The position numbers and the translations under genes were made by a program. Positions 15,147 through 23,685 of a stretch of 55,640 nt of DNA are shown piece after piece (positions within the stretch are counted from its first letter, which is position 1; each line of letters starts with the position of its first letter). Under the pieces are notes generated by a model. It was not told the origin of the DNA. It made no database searches and was given only the letters and a program-made list of their open reading frames with translations. This DNA comes from Nocardioides sp. Lineage in GTDB: Bacteria; Actinomycetota; Actinomycetes; Propionibacteriales; Nocardioidaceae. The DNA lies in assembly GCF_014360585.1 (NCBI RefSeq), contig NZ_JACIXG010000029.1, forward strand, positions 1 to 55,640, in the 5' to 3' direction.

Positions 15147-16151
15147 ATGGGTAAGACGAAGGTGGCGATCATCGGGTCGGGCAACATCGGCACCGACCTG
15201 ATGATCAAGGTGATGCGTACGTCGCAGCACCTGGAGATGGGCGCGATGGTCGGGATCGACCCCGACTCCGACGGCCTGGCGCGGGCGCGGAAGCTCGGGT
15301 TCGCGGCCACGTCCGACGGAGTCGAGGGTCTGATCGCACTGCCGGAGTTCGACGACATCGAGATCGTCTTCGACGCGACCTCGGCCAAGGCGCACGTCGC
15401 CAACGCGGAGCGTCTCGCGCCCTACGGCAAGCGGCTCATCGACCTCACCCCGGCGGCGATCGGGCCGTACGTCATCCCGGCCGTCAACATCGACGAGCAC
15501 ATCGACGCTCCCAACGTGAACATGGTGACCTGCGGTGGCCAGGCCACGATCCCGATCGTGGCCGCGGTCGCGCGGGTCGTGCCGGTGGCCTACGGGGAGA
15601 TCGTCGCCTCGATCTCGTCCCGGTCCGCGGGGCCCGGCACCCGGGCCAACATCGACGAGTTCACCGAGACCACCTCGGGCGCGATCGTGCAGGTCGGCGG
15701 CGCCAAGCGTGGCAAGGCGATCATCATCCTCAACCCGGCCGAGCCGCCACTGATCATGCGCGACACGGTCTATGCGCTGGTCGAGGGCGGGTCGCGCTCG
15801 CTGGAGGAGCTGACCGCGGAGATCACCGAGTCGGTGGAGAAGATGGTCGGTGACGTCGCTGCGTACGTCCCCGGCTACCGGCTCAAGCAGAAGGTGCAGG
15901 TGCAGGAGATCCCTGAGGACCAGCCGGTTGAGACGCTCCTGGCCGAGGGCGAGACGACCCGGCCCACGCATCAGGTGTCGGTCTTCCTCGAGGTCGAGGG
16001 CGCCGCGCACTATCTCCCGGCGTACGCGGGGAACCTCGACATCATGACCTCGGCCGCGCTGCAGATGGCCGAACGCATCGCTGCTGGCGTCGGTCGAGCC
16101 GCGAGCGCCAGCGAGCGTGTCGAGACCAACACAGCTGCTCAGGAGGCATGA
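15147..16151 (+). CDS. mhpF: Acetaldehyde dehydrogenase (acylating)
   Basis: 334 residues from the ATG at 15147 with AGGGAAG upstream. The Rossmann motif [10 protein letters not shown] and the catalytic cysteine segment [13 protein letters not shown] match BphJ/MhpF/HsaG. It converts acetaldehyde, CoA and NAD+ to acetyl-CoA, receiving acetaldehyde by channelling from the aldolase encoded 1 bp downstream. Oddity: the last ~20 residues ([21 protein letters not shown] region) are encoded by a copy of the dispersed GGTCGAGCC...GTGTCGAGACC repeat, so this tail is probably a recent, non-conserved extension. Confidence 0.95.
   Translation: MGKTKVAIIGSGNIGTDLMIKVMRTSQHLEMGAMVGIDPDSDGLARARKLGFAATSDGVEGLIALPEFDDIEIVFDATSAKAHVANAERLAPYGKRLIDLTPAAIGPYVIPAVNIDEHIDAPNVNMVTCGGQATIPIVAAVARVVPVAYGEIVASISSRSAGPGTRANIDEFTETTSGAIVQVGGAKRGKAIIILNPAEPPLIMRDTVYALVEGGSRSLEELTAEITESVEKMVGDVAAYVPGYRLKQKVQVQEIPEDQPVETLLAEGETTRPTHQVSVFLEVEGAAHYLPAYAGNLDIMTSAALQMAERIAAGVGRAASASERVETNTAAQEA
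16092..16134 (-). repeat. Dispersed repeat copy inside the 3' end of mhpF
   Basis: GGTCGAGCCGC at 16092 and GCGTGTCGAGACCAACACAG ending at 16134 match, in reverse complement, the long repeat variant at 319-360 and 534-575 including its TGTGTT flank. The central bases differ. The copy ends just before the AGGAGG ribosome site of the aldolase. Confidence 0.85.
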
Positions 16152-16152
16152 C

Positions 16153-17181
16153 ATGTCGACGCCCATCTATGTCCAAGAGGTCTCGCTGCGCGACGGTATG
16201 CACGCCGTACGCCACCGGATCACCCCCGAGGACGTCAAGCGGATCGTCATCGCCGCCGACGAGGCCGGCGTCGACGCCATCGAGGTCGCCCACGGCGACG
16301 GCCTGACCGGCGGCTCGGTCAACTACGGTCCCGGCTCCAACTCCGACTGGGAGTGGATCGAGGCGGCGGCCTCGGTCATCAAGAACGCCAGGTTGACCAC
16401 CTTGCTGCTCCCGGGCGTCGGCACCATCCACGACCTGAAGCGTGCCTATGAGTTCGGCGTGCGGTCGGTGCGGGTCGCGACGCACTGCACCGAGGCAGAC
16501 GTCTCGGCGCAGCACATCGCCGCGGCTCGCGAGATGGGGATGGACGTCTCCGGGTTCCTGATGCTCAACCACATGGCGCCGACCGAGGTGGTCGCCCAGC
16601 AGGCGAAGCTGATGGAGTCCTACGGCGCCCACTGCGTCTACATCACCGACTCCGGCGGCCGGCTCACCATGAACGATGTCCGCGACCGCGCCCGGGCCTA
16701 CCGCGACGTACTGAACGACGAGACCGAGATCGGCATCCACGCCCACGAGAACCTGTCGCTGTCGGTGGCCAACTCGGTCGTGGCGGTCGAGAACGGTGTC
16801 TACCGCGTCGACGCCTCGCTCGCCGGCCACGGCGCCGGCGCCGGCAACTGCCCGATCGAGGCCTTCATCGCGGTCGCCAACCTGTCGGACTTCAAGCACA
16901 ACTGTGACCTGTTCAAGCTCCAGGACGCCGCCGACGACATCGTCCGCCCGCTCCAGGACCGTCCCGTCCGGGTCGACCGCGAGACCCTGACGATGGGCTA
17001 CGCCGGCGTCTACTCCTCCTTCCTCCGCCACGCGGAGAACGCCAGCGCCCGCTACGGCGTAGACACCCGCGACATCCTCATGGAGTGCGGCCGTCGCGGC
17101 CTCGTCGGCGGCCAGGAGGACATGATCGTCGACATCTGCCTGACAAAACTCGAGGAGCAAGAGGCGGCGTCCGGCGCCTGA
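16153..17181 (+). CDS. mhpE: 4-hydroxy-2-oxovalerate aldolase
   Basis: 342 residues. The HMGL-like TIM barrel begins with [16 protein letters not shown] (catalytic Arg-Asp pair and metal Asp), and the metal His pair lies in [15 protein letters not shown]. It splits 4-hydroxy-2-oxovalerate into pyruvate and acetaldehyde and forms a channelling complex with the dehydrogenase encoded upstream. AGGAGG at 16141-16146, within the mhpF tail, drives its start. Last gene of the operon; a long hairpin follows. Confidence 0.96.
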   Translation: MSTPIYVQEVSLRDGMHAVRHRITPEDVKRIVIAADEAGVDAIEVAHGDGLTGGSVNYGPGSNSDWEWIEAAASVIKNARLTTLLLPGVGTIHDLKRAYEFGVRSVRVATHCTEADVSAQHIAAAREMGMDVSGFLMLNHMAPTEVVAQQAKLMESYGAHCVYITDSGGRLTMNDVRDRARAYRDVLNDETEIGIHAHENLSLSVANSVVAVENGVYRVDASLAGHGAGAGNCPIEAFIAVANLSDFKHNCDLFKLQDAADDIVRPLQDRPVRVDRETLTMGYAGVYSSFLRHAENASARYGVDTRDILMECGRRGLVGGQEDMIVDICLTKLEEQEAASGA

Positions 17182-17197
17182 CCGGCTCATCCGACGA

Positions 17198-17242
17198 ACG
17201 TGGGAGTCCTGAGGTCACTGGGTGACGTCAGGACTCCCACGT
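17198..17242 (+). terminator. Long hairpin ending the meta-cleavage operon
   Basis: A 21-bp arm at 17198-17218 (begins ACGTGGGAGTCC) pairs with 17222-17242, with one mismatch and a 3-nt loop. There is no T-tract. The outer stem and loop side (ACGTGGGAG..., GTCACTGG) match the hairpin at 55538-55584, while the inner stem differs but stays paired. Confidence 0.8.
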
Positions 17243-17298
17243 CGCCCCCATTGCGATTTCGCGATGCTCCGTCGCGACTACGAAAAGGGAGTCCAAAA

Positions 17299-17324
17299 GT
17301 TTGACTACGATTTAGTAGTCAAAC
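17299..17324. promoter_or_regulatory. HipB-type operator 1
   Basis: GTTTGACTAC (17299-17308) and GTAGTCAAAC (17315-17324) form a perfect 10-bp inverted repeat with a 6-bp spacer in unusually AT-rich DNA just upstream of hipB. A further half-site, GACTACGA, lies at 17276-17283. HipB family repressors autoregulate through such palindromes; assignment to this HipB is inference. Confidence 0.75.
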
Positions 17325-17327
17325 CTC

Positions 17328-17349
17328 ACGAATACGATATCGTAGTCGT
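17328..17349. promoter_or_regulatory. HipB-type operator 2
   Basis: ACGAATACGAT and ATCGTAGTCGT form a 22-bp palindrome with one mismatch. The centres of this site and operator 1 are 27 bp apart, and both share the (GAC)TACGAT half-site. It lies 12 bp before the hipB ATG and overlaps the likely transcription start region. Confidence 0.72.
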
Positions 17350-17361
17350 GGAGGTGGGTTC

Positions 17362-17601
17362 ATGTCGTATACCGGGAAGGTCACCAGCCCCGAGTCGCTG
17401 GGCCGGATCCTGCAGCAGGCGCGCCTGCTCAACGGGTGGAGCCAACGTGAGCTCGCGGCGAGGATCGGGACGACGCAGCGCTACATCTGGGAGATCGAGG
17501 CGGGTAAGCCGTCGATCTTCGTCGACCGTCTCTTCGCTCTGATGCGGGAGACCGGGACCGAGCTGACCGCGACCATCGACGTTCGGAACGACGATGAGTG
17601 A
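17362..17601 (+). CDS. hipB: HipB-like antitoxin, XRE-type DNA-binding protein
   Basis: 79 residues with one helix-turn-helix: SLGRILQQARLLNGWSQREL, then ARIGTTQRYIWEIEAGKPS. Size and fold match HipB, which represses its own operon and neutralises HipA. The ATG at 17362 has GAGGTGGG upstream. The hipA start lies 8 bp before the hipB stop, implying coupled translation. Two palindromic operators precede it. Confidence 0.9.
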   Translation: MSYTGKVTSPESLGRILQQARLLNGWSQRELAARIGTTQRYIWEIEAGKPSIFVDRLFALMRETGTELTATIDVRNDDE

Positions 17602-18856
17602 CCTCGTGGTCGAGCTCTACGGCGAGCCGATCGGACGGCTGGCCGGATCGAGCGCGACGTACGACTTCGTCGCCTCCGCGGGCGCGGTCGAGACGTACGG
17701 TCTGGACAGCACGGTCCTGTCGCTGGCTGTTCCACTCGCCCCGGTCGCGCCGCGCGGCCGCAAACCGCGCCGACAGAACTTCTTCGCGGAGATGCTTCCC
17801 GAAGGTCGGATGCTGTCGCGGCTTGCGGCGATGGCCGACGTCAACGAGCGCGATGTGATCGGGATGCTGCGGGTCTACGGGCGAGATGTGGCGGGCGCCC
17901 TTCAGATCTGGGACCCCGACGGCCTCGGCGAACCGCGGAGCCCGAAGCTCGAACCTGTCGGTGAGCGAGGGGTTGCGGATCTGCTCAGTGAGGTCGGCTC
18001 TTTCCCGCTCGCCAACAAGCCGGCCGGTGGCAAGACGTCGCTCGCGGGCGTACAGGACAAGATCGTCCTGGTGCGCAACGACGACGGCTGGCACCGGGCG
18101 CTGGACGGGTATCCGTCCACACACATCCTCAAGCCGGTCACCTCCGACTTCCCGTCGATGATCTACGACGAGGAATACGGCGCCCGGTTCGCGCAGGCTC
18201 TCGGGCTGACGACGTACGAGACGTTCATCGAGGAGTTCGCCGGGGAGCCGGCGCTGGTGATCGAACGGTACGACCGCGGCGATTGGGCCGACGGTGTCCC
18301 GAGCAGGGTGCATCAGGAGGACTTCAACCAGGTGCTGGGGGCGCGCGGCGACCAGAAGTACCAGAAGTACGGCGGCAAGGTCTCCCTGAAGCGGGTCGCC
18401 GGCGAGCTCAGTGCGCTCGGTGACTCCGCCTCGCTGCGGAAGCTGGCCACGATGACGGTGCTGGCAGCGGCTATCGGCAACCTCGACATGCATGCCAAGA
18501 ACGTCTCGTTGCTGCACCACCCGGACGGCTCGGTCGAGATCGCCCCGGCGTATGACGTCGTCCCACAGCGGCATCTGCCGAATGACGGTGAGCTGGCGCT
18601 CGCGGTCGACGGGGTCTACCACCATGCCGCCGTGACCCGCGCCGACCTGATCGCAGAGCTCGCGTCGTGGCGACTCCGCGGCCCGGAGGCGCTGGTCGAT
18701 GACGCCCTGGCCGACATCGCGGAGATCGTCGAGGTCGAGGTTCCCGCGGACGGCGCTCATCCGGGTCTGGTCGAGGACATCCGAGCCTTCACCGCCAATC
18801 TGAGGGCGGGGCGATCAGCGGGAGCAGAACTGAGCTCATCCCGTGGGCGGCAGTGA
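17594..18856 (+). CDS. hipA: HipA-like serine/threonine kinase toxin
   Basis: 420 residues with the HipA N-terminal subdomain, then the kinase. Visible elements are GGKTSLAGVQDK (residues 145-156, the P-loop-like segment carrying the autophosphorylated Ser in family members), HILKP with ATP-binding Lys180, IERYDR, GNLDMHAKN (catalytic Asp298, Asn303) and APAYDVVP (metal Asp321). HipA-type kinases phosphorylate aminoacyl-tRNA synthetases and cause growth arrest. All key residues are intact, so it should be active. The C-terminal Ser/Gly-rich tail is extra. Confidence 0.93.
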   Translation: MSDLVVELYGEPIGRLAGSSATYDFVASAGAVETYGLDSTVLSLAVPLAPVAPRGRKPRRQNFFAEMLPEGRMLSRLAAMADVNERDVIGMLRVYGRDVAGALQIWDPDGLGEPRSPKLEPVGERGVADLLSEVGSFPLANKPAGGKTSLAGVQDKIVLVRNDDGWHRALDGYPSTHILKPVTSDFPSMIYDEEYGARFAQALGLTTYETFIEEFAGEPALVIERYDRGDWADGVPSRVHQEDFNQVLGARGDQKYQKYGGKVSLKRVAGELSALGDSASLRKLATMTVLAAAIGNLDMHAKNVSLLHHPDGSVEIAPAYDVVPQRHLPNDGELALAVDGVYHHAAVTRADLIAELASWRLRGPEALVDDALADIAEIVEVEVPADGAHPGLVEDIRAFTANLRAGRSAGAELSSSRGRQ

Positions 18857-18901
18857 CGGCCCTGAGGTGAGCCGCTTTGCGCCTGTGGAAGAGTCGTACC
18901 C

Positions 18902-19315
18902 GTGAGCACTGAATCTTCTTCTTCGCGGCTCGATCTGCCGCTTGCCGGGTTGGCCGCATTGTTCCTGGGCTCGGGGACACTGCATCTGGTGAGGCCGCAG
19001 GTCTTCGAGCCGATCGTGCCGTCGGCGCTGCCGGATGCGCGCAAGGTCGTCGAGGTCTCCGGGGTCGTGGAGATCGTCTGCGGGCTGGGGCTGCTGCACC
19101 CGAAGACTCGCAGGATCGCGGGGCTCGCGAGCGCTGCGCTGCTGGTGGGTGTGTTCCCGGCCAACGTGCAGATGAGCGTCGACGCGGGGAAGCGGGCGAA
19201 CCGGAAGCGCACGCCGAAGTCGGGCGCATTCTTCGCGGGTACGCTCGCGCGGCTGCCGCTGCAGTGGCCGATGATCAAGGTGGCGCTGCGCGCCGGAAAG
19301 GGAACCGGCGCATGA
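18902..19315 (+). CDS. DoxX-like membrane protein
   Basis: 137 residues, GTG start, with three or four hydrophobic segments (LAGLAALFLGSGTLHLV; VVEIVCGLGLLH; IAGLASAALLVGVFPANVQM). This matches the DoxX/DoxD-like superfamily of small quinone-associated membrane proteins, most of unknown function. Its stop overlaps the start of the aldo/keto reductase (ATGA), so the two are co-translated. Confidence 0.8.
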   Translation: MSTESSSSRLDLPLAGLAALFLGSGTLHLVRPQVFEPIVPSALPDARKVVEVSGVVEIVCGLGLLHPKTRRIAGLASAALLVGVFPANVQMSVDAGKRANRKRTPKSGAFFAGTLARLPLQWPMIKVALRAGKGTGA

Positions 19316-20370
19316 CGTACGTCCCGGCGGAATCCCGCTACGACGCGATGGAGTATCGGCGGACCGGCCGCAGCGGCCTGGACCTGCCGGCGGTCAGCCT
19401 CGGGCTGTGGCACAACTTCGGTGACGACCTGCCGTTCGAGCGGCAGCGGGCGATCCTGCGTACGGCCTTTGACTCCGGCATCACCCACTTCGATCTGGCC
19501 AACAACTACGGCCCGCCCTACGGCTCGGCGGAGGAGAACTTCGGCCGCCACCTGCGCGAGGACTTCGCGGGGCTGCGGGACGAGCTGGTGATCTCGACGA
19601 AGGCCGGCTGGGACATGTGGCCGGGCCCGTACGGCAAGATCGGCGGCTCGCGGAAGTATCTGATCTCCAGCCTCGACCAGTCCTTGACGCGGATGGGCCT
19701 CGACTACGTCGACATCTACTACCACCACCGCCCCGACCCCAGCACGCCGCTGGAGGAGACCATGGGCGCGCTCGACCAGATCGTGCGGTCCGGCAAGGCC
19801 CTCTACGTCGGGCTGAGCTCCTACTCCTCGGCGCTGACCCGGGAGGCGGCGGCGATCCTGAGCGATCTCGGCACACCGCTGCTGATCCACCAGCCGTCCT
19901 ACTCCATCCTCAACCGCTGGCTCGAGACCGACGGGCTGCTGGACACGCTCGACGAGGTCGGCGCCGGTGCGATCTCGTTCTCGCCGCTGGCGCAGGGCCT
20001 GCTGACGAACAAGTATCTCGGCGGCACCGTCCCCGAGGACTCCCGCGCGGCCAAGGCGCGGTTCTTGTCCCCGGACGCGCTCACGCCCGAGACGCTGGCC
20101 GGCATCGAGTCGCTCAACGCCCTCGCCGCAGACCGCGGCCAGACCCTCGCTCAGATGGCGCTCGCCTGGGCGCTGCGTGACCCGCGGATGACCTCGGTCG
20201 TCATCGGAGCCTCCCGCCCCGAGCAGGTCACCGACTGTCTCGGCGCGCTCTCCGGTCCGGAGCTGACCACCGAGGAGCTGGCCAGGATCGACGAGTACGC
20301 CACGGCCACCGGGATCGACATGTGGAAGCGCGACCGGGTCGAGGGAGATCATCGCCAGATCTTCAACTGA
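19312..20370 (+). CDS. Aldo/keto reductase, L-glyceraldehyde-3-phosphate reductase type
   Basis: 352 residues. The AKR catalytic tetrad appears as Asp and Tyr in THFDLANNYGPPYGSAEENFG, Lys in VISTKAGW and His in YYHHRPD. Close resemblance to the YghZ/MgrA/Kv-beta branch is shown by GRSGLDLPAVSLGLWHNFGDD and MWPGPYGKIGGSRKYL. The family reduces L-glyceraldehyde 3-phosphate and methylglyoxal with NADPH. The ATG at 19312 overlaps the upstream stop. A hairpin follows. Confidence 0.92.
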   Translation: MTYVPAESRYDAMEYRRTGRSGLDLPAVSLGLWHNFGDDLPFERQRAILRTAFDSGITHFDLANNYGPPYGSAEENFGRHLREDFAGLRDELVISTKAGWDMWPGPYGKIGGSRKYLISSLDQSLTRMGLDYVDIYYHHRPDPSTPLEETMGALDQIVRSGKALYVGLSSYSSALTREAAAILSDLGTPLLIHQPSYSILNRWLETDGLLDTLDEVGAGAISFSPLAQGLLTNKYLGGTVPEDSRAAKARFLSPDALTPETLAGIESLNALAADRGQTLAQMALAWALRDPRMTSVVIGASRPEQVTDCLGALSGPELTTEELARIDEYATATGIDMWKRDRVEGDHRQIFN

Positions 20371-20374
20371 CCTA

Positions 20375-20400
20375 CGGACCAGCTGAATCGCGCTGGTCCG
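20375..20400 (+). terminator. Hairpin between the aldo/keto reductase and abgT
   Basis: CGGACCAGC (20375-20383) pairs perfectly with GCTGGTCCG (20392-20400); no T-tract follows. Confidence 0.65.
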
Positions 20401-20476
20401 GGATGCGGATTTGCTACCGTCGCGGGGCCTTCGTTGTTGCAGGCGACCCCACGCTCCGACTCGGTAGGAGAGCTGT

Positions 20477-22087
20477 ATGTCCGCAACCGCTGAACCGAAC
20501 GCGTCGACACGAGGCGACCGGGTGCTCGCCTGGGTCGAGAGGACCGGCAACAAGCTCCCGGACCCGTTCATCCTGTTCCTGATCCTGTTCCTGGTCGTCG
20601 GGGTGGTCTCGACGCTCCTGGCCGCCATGGATGCCCAGGTGACGCTTCCCGGTGCCGACGAGCCGCTCGTGATCAACGGGCTCTTCACGGCCGAGGGTTT
20701 GACCTGGCTCACGGTCAACATCGGTGCGAACTTCATCGGGTTCCCGCCGCTGCTGACCGTGGTGACGATCCTGCTCGCCGTGACGGTCGCAGAGCGGACG
20801 GGGTTGCTGGCGGCGGCCATCCGTCTCACCCTGGCCTCCGCGCCGCGGTGGCTGCTGCCGTACGCCCTCGGGGTCGTCGGCGTCACCGCGAGCGTGATGG
20901 CGGACGCGTCGATGATCGTCATCCCGCCGCTGGCCGCGGCCGTGTTCAAGGCCGCCGGCAGGCACCCGATGGCGGGGCTCGTCGGCGGGTTCGCCGCCGC
21001 CGGCGCCGGCTACTCGACCAGCCTCGTGGTGACCAGCCTGGACGCGCTCTTCTCCGGGATCACCAACTCCGTGACTTCGACGCTCCCCGATCCGGGCGCC
21101 GCGGTGACCCCGGTGTCCAACTACTACTTCAACGTCGCCTCGGCGATCGTGCTCGCGCTGGTCGCGGGCTTCATCATCGACCGGGTCCTCGAGCCGAGGA
21201 TGGTCCGCCAGAACGTACCGACCGGCGAGGTCGAAGGCGACGCGGCCGACCGCTTCCAGAGCAACGACGAGGAGGTCGCGGCGGCCCTGAGGAGCCACCG
21301 CCGGCCGCTGGAGGCCCAGCTCACGTCTCAGGAGCGCAAGGCGTTCTGGGCGGCGATCGCGACCGGAACGGTCCTGGCGCTCGCGATGGTCCTGGCCGTG
21401 GTCCCGCAGGGTTCGCCCTGGCGCAACGACGACGGCAACTTCCTGCCGGAGTCCGCGCTGATGGACTCGATCGTCTTCATCACCTTCGTGCTCTTCCTCG
21501 CCCCGGGCATCGTCTACGGATTCGTCGCGGGCACCCTGAAGACCGCCGCCGACGTACCGAAGGTGATGGGTGAGGGCATCAGGGAGATGGCGCCGTTCCT
21601 GGTGCTGGCGTTCATGCTCGGCCAGTTCATCGCGCTGTTCAACTGGTCCAACGTCGGTCCCGCGCTCGCTAAGGTCGGCGCCGACGGCCTGCAGGGCACC
21701 GGCCTGACCGGCTTTCCGGTGATCGTCGGCTTCATCATCCTGTGCTCGATCCTGAACCTGTTCATCATCAGCGGATCATCGATGTACACGATCATGGGCG
21801 CGGTCTTCGTGCCGATGTTCGCGCTGATCGGCTTCGAGCCCGGCTTCACCCAGGCCGCCTTCCGCATCGGTGACAGCGCGACCCAGGTGATCACTCCGAT
21901 GAACCCCTACATGTTCGTCGTGCTGATGATGATCAGGAAGTACGAACCGGAAGCAGGGCTCGGCACCCTGATCTCCCGCACCCTCCCGTTCGTGATCCCG
22001 TTCTGGGTCGCCTGGCTGCTGGTGCTGGTGGTCTTCTACTTCGGCGGGCTCGACGTCGGGCCAGGAGTCAGCCCACGGATGGACTGA
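20477..22087 (+). CDS. abgT: AbgT family transporter
   Basis: 536 residues with 12 or more hydrophobic segments. The start WVERTGNKLPDPFILFLILF and the helical-hairpin motifs NFIGFPPLLTVV and VTPMNPYMFVVLMMIRKY-type end are characteristic of AbgT proteins, which import p-aminobenzoyl-glutamate in E. coli or export sulfonamide-type drugs in other bacteria. GGTAGGAGAG gives the ribosome site. It heads a run of same-strand genes encoding an amidase, a serine hydrolase and an M20 amidohydrolase, favouring uptake and cleavage of an amide or peptide substrate. Confidence 0.93.
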   Translation: MSATAEPNASTRGDRVLAWVERTGNKLPDPFILFLILFLVVGVVSTLLAAMDAQVTLPGADEPLVINGLFTAEGLTWLTVNIGANFIGFPPLLTVVTILLAVTVAERTGLLAAAIRLTLASAPRWLLPYALGVVGVTASVMADASMIVIPPLAAAVFKAAGRHPMAGLVGGFAAAGAGYSTSLVVTSLDALFSGITNSVTSTLPDPGAAVTPVSNYYFNVASAIVLALVAGFIIDRVLEPRMVRQNVPTGEVEGDAADRFQSNDEEVAAALRSHRRPLEAQLTSQERKAFWAAIATGTVLALAMVLAVVPQGSPWRNDDGNFLPESALMDSIVFITFVLFLAPGIVYGFVAGTLKTAADVPKVMGEGIREMAPFLVLAFMLGQFIALFNWSNVGPALAKVGADGLQGTGLTGFPVIVGFIILCSILNLFIISGSSMYTIMGAVFVPMFALIGFEPGFTQAAFRIGDSATQVITPMNPYMFVVLMMIRKYEPEAGLGTLISRTLPFVIPFWVAWLLVLVVFYFGGLDVGPGVSPRMD

Positions 22088-22106
22088 AATGCCCTAGCCT
22101 GCGCCC

Positions 22107-23582
22107 ATGCGGGTCGATGAGTATCTGAGGTACGACGCCACCGGGCTGGCGGAGCTGGTCGCCTCCAAGGAGGTGACCGCGGCCGAGGTCCTGGCCGCGG
22201 CGCGGGAACGGGCGGAGGCGGTGAATCCGCGGATCAACGCGATCGTCGCCGACATCCCGGAGGCCGACGCACAGGTCGCCGGCGACGGCCCGAGCGGGCC
22301 GTTCGCCGGGGTGCCGTTCCTGGTGAAGGACCTGGCTCAGGAGTATCGGGGCCACCCGACGTCCTACGGCTCGCGGGCACTCGTCGACGATGTCGCTGAA
22401 GAGCACTCCTACTTCACCCAGAGCGCTCTCGACGCCGGTCTGGTGATCTTCGGGAAGACCAACACCCCGGAGTTCGGGGCGAAGGGGATCACCGAGCCGG
22501 AGCTGTTCGGTGCCGCGCGCAACCCGTGGAACACCGGCCACACGCCCGGTGGTTCCTCGGGCGGGTCGGGGGCCGCGGTGGCCGCCGGGATCGTCCCGGC
22601 CGCCGGCGCCAACGACGGCGGCGGATCGATCCGGATCCCTGCCGCCTGCAACGGCCTGGTCGGGCTGAAGACCACCCGCGGGCTGCTTCCCCTGGGGCCG
22701 CAGAGCCTGGACGCGTCCAGCGGCTTCGTCGTCCAAGGGGTGGTGACCCGCTCCGTACGCGACGCGGCCGGGCTCTACGACGCGCTCGTCGGTGACCAGG
22801 CGATGGCGATGATCCACGCGCCTCGTCCCGGCGCGGCGTTCTCCGAGGCCATCGCGACCCCGCCGCGCAAGCTCCGCATCGGGTTCACCTCGGTGTCCTC
22901 GATCACCGCGCCCGACCCGGAGGCGATCGCGGCCGTCGAAGACGCGGCCAAGATGCTCGAGGCGCTCGGCCACCAGGTCGAGGAGGTCGAGGCGCCCTAC
23001 GACGCCGCCGAGATCGGCCGTGACTTCCTCACCATCTGGTTCGCCTCGGCGGCCGCCGAGGTCGCCGAGACCAAGCTCCGGATCGGCGCCAAGGACGCCG
23101 ACTTCGAGGCCGACACCCTGGCCGTGGCCGAGCTCGGCCGAGCCGGGGGAGTGGTCGCCGTCGAGCTGGCCCACATCAACCGCCGCAACCACGTCCGCCG
23201 CCTGAGCGACTTCCACGCCACGTACGACCTGCTGCTCACCCCGACGTTGGCCAAGCCGCCGCTGAAGGTGGGGCAGGTGGTCACGCCCAAGGCTCTCCAG
23301 ACCGCAGCACGGCTGCTCTACAAGGTGCGCGGCGGTCGGGTGATGCGGGCGACCGGCCTGATCGACCAGCTGGTCGCCGAGAACCTCGGCTGGGTGCCCT
23401 ACACCCAGCTCGCCAATCTCACCGGACGACCGGCGATCTCGGTGCCGACCCACCGGACCGCGTCCGGGCTCCCGCTGGGCGTGCAGCTGTCCGGGCAACT
23501 CGGCGACGACGGCCTGCTCCTGCAGGTCGCTGCTCAGCTGGAGCAGTCCGCACCGTGGGCGGAGCATCGGCCGAATCTCTGA
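22107..23582 (+). CDS. Amidase (amidase-signature family)
   Basis: 491 residues. The Ser-cisSer-Lys triad is visible: Lys74 in FLVKDLA, Ser150 in TPGGSSGG and Ser174 in DGGGSIRIPA, with the usual spacings of 76 and 24. It hydrolyses an amide bond; the signature family covers aryl- and alkyl-amides, so the substrate is open. It lies 19 bp after abgT and is probably co-transcribed with it. Confidence 0.93.
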   Translation: MRVDEYLRYDATGLAELVASKEVTAAEVLAAARERAEAVNPRINAIVADIPEADAQVAGDGPSGPFAGVPFLVKDLAQEYRGHPTSYGSRALVDDVAEEHSYFTQSALDAGLVIFGKTNTPEFGAKGITEPELFGAARNPWNTGHTPGGSSGGSGAAVAAGIVPAAGANDGGGSIRIPAACNGLVGLKTTRGLLPLGPQSLDASSGFVVQGVVTRSVRDAAGLYDALVGDQAMAMIHAPRPGAAFSEAIATPPRKLRIGFTSVSSITAPDPEAIAAVEDAAKMLEALGHQVEEVEAPYDAAEIGRDFLTIWFASAAAEVAETKLRIGAKDADFEADTLAVAELGRAGGVVAVELAHINRRNHVRRLSDFHATYDLLLTPTLAKPPLKVGQVVTPKALQTAARLLYKVRGGRVMRATGLIDQLVAENLGWVPYTQLANLTGRPAISVPTHRTASGLPLGVQLSGQLGDDGLLLQVAAQLEQSAPWAEHRPNL

Positions 23583-23685
23583 AGGCGGGGAATCTGAGGA
23601 CAGAATCTCTGGCCCCACCTTCGTCTCGCTGAAAGAGATTTTTCTTTCCGACGCGAAGGCGCCTCCGGAGCGGCATCATCGAGAC

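Noticed and set aside
20606..20615. GGTCTCGAC-like string within abgT as another repeat copy
   Set aside because: Only the first nine bases match; the second half (GCTCGACC) is absent, so it is chance from common codons.
18757..20949. 730-codon open frame opposite the DoxX-like and aldo/keto reductase genes
   Set aside because: It overlaps several clear genes, has no domain signature and spans their intergenic hairpin.
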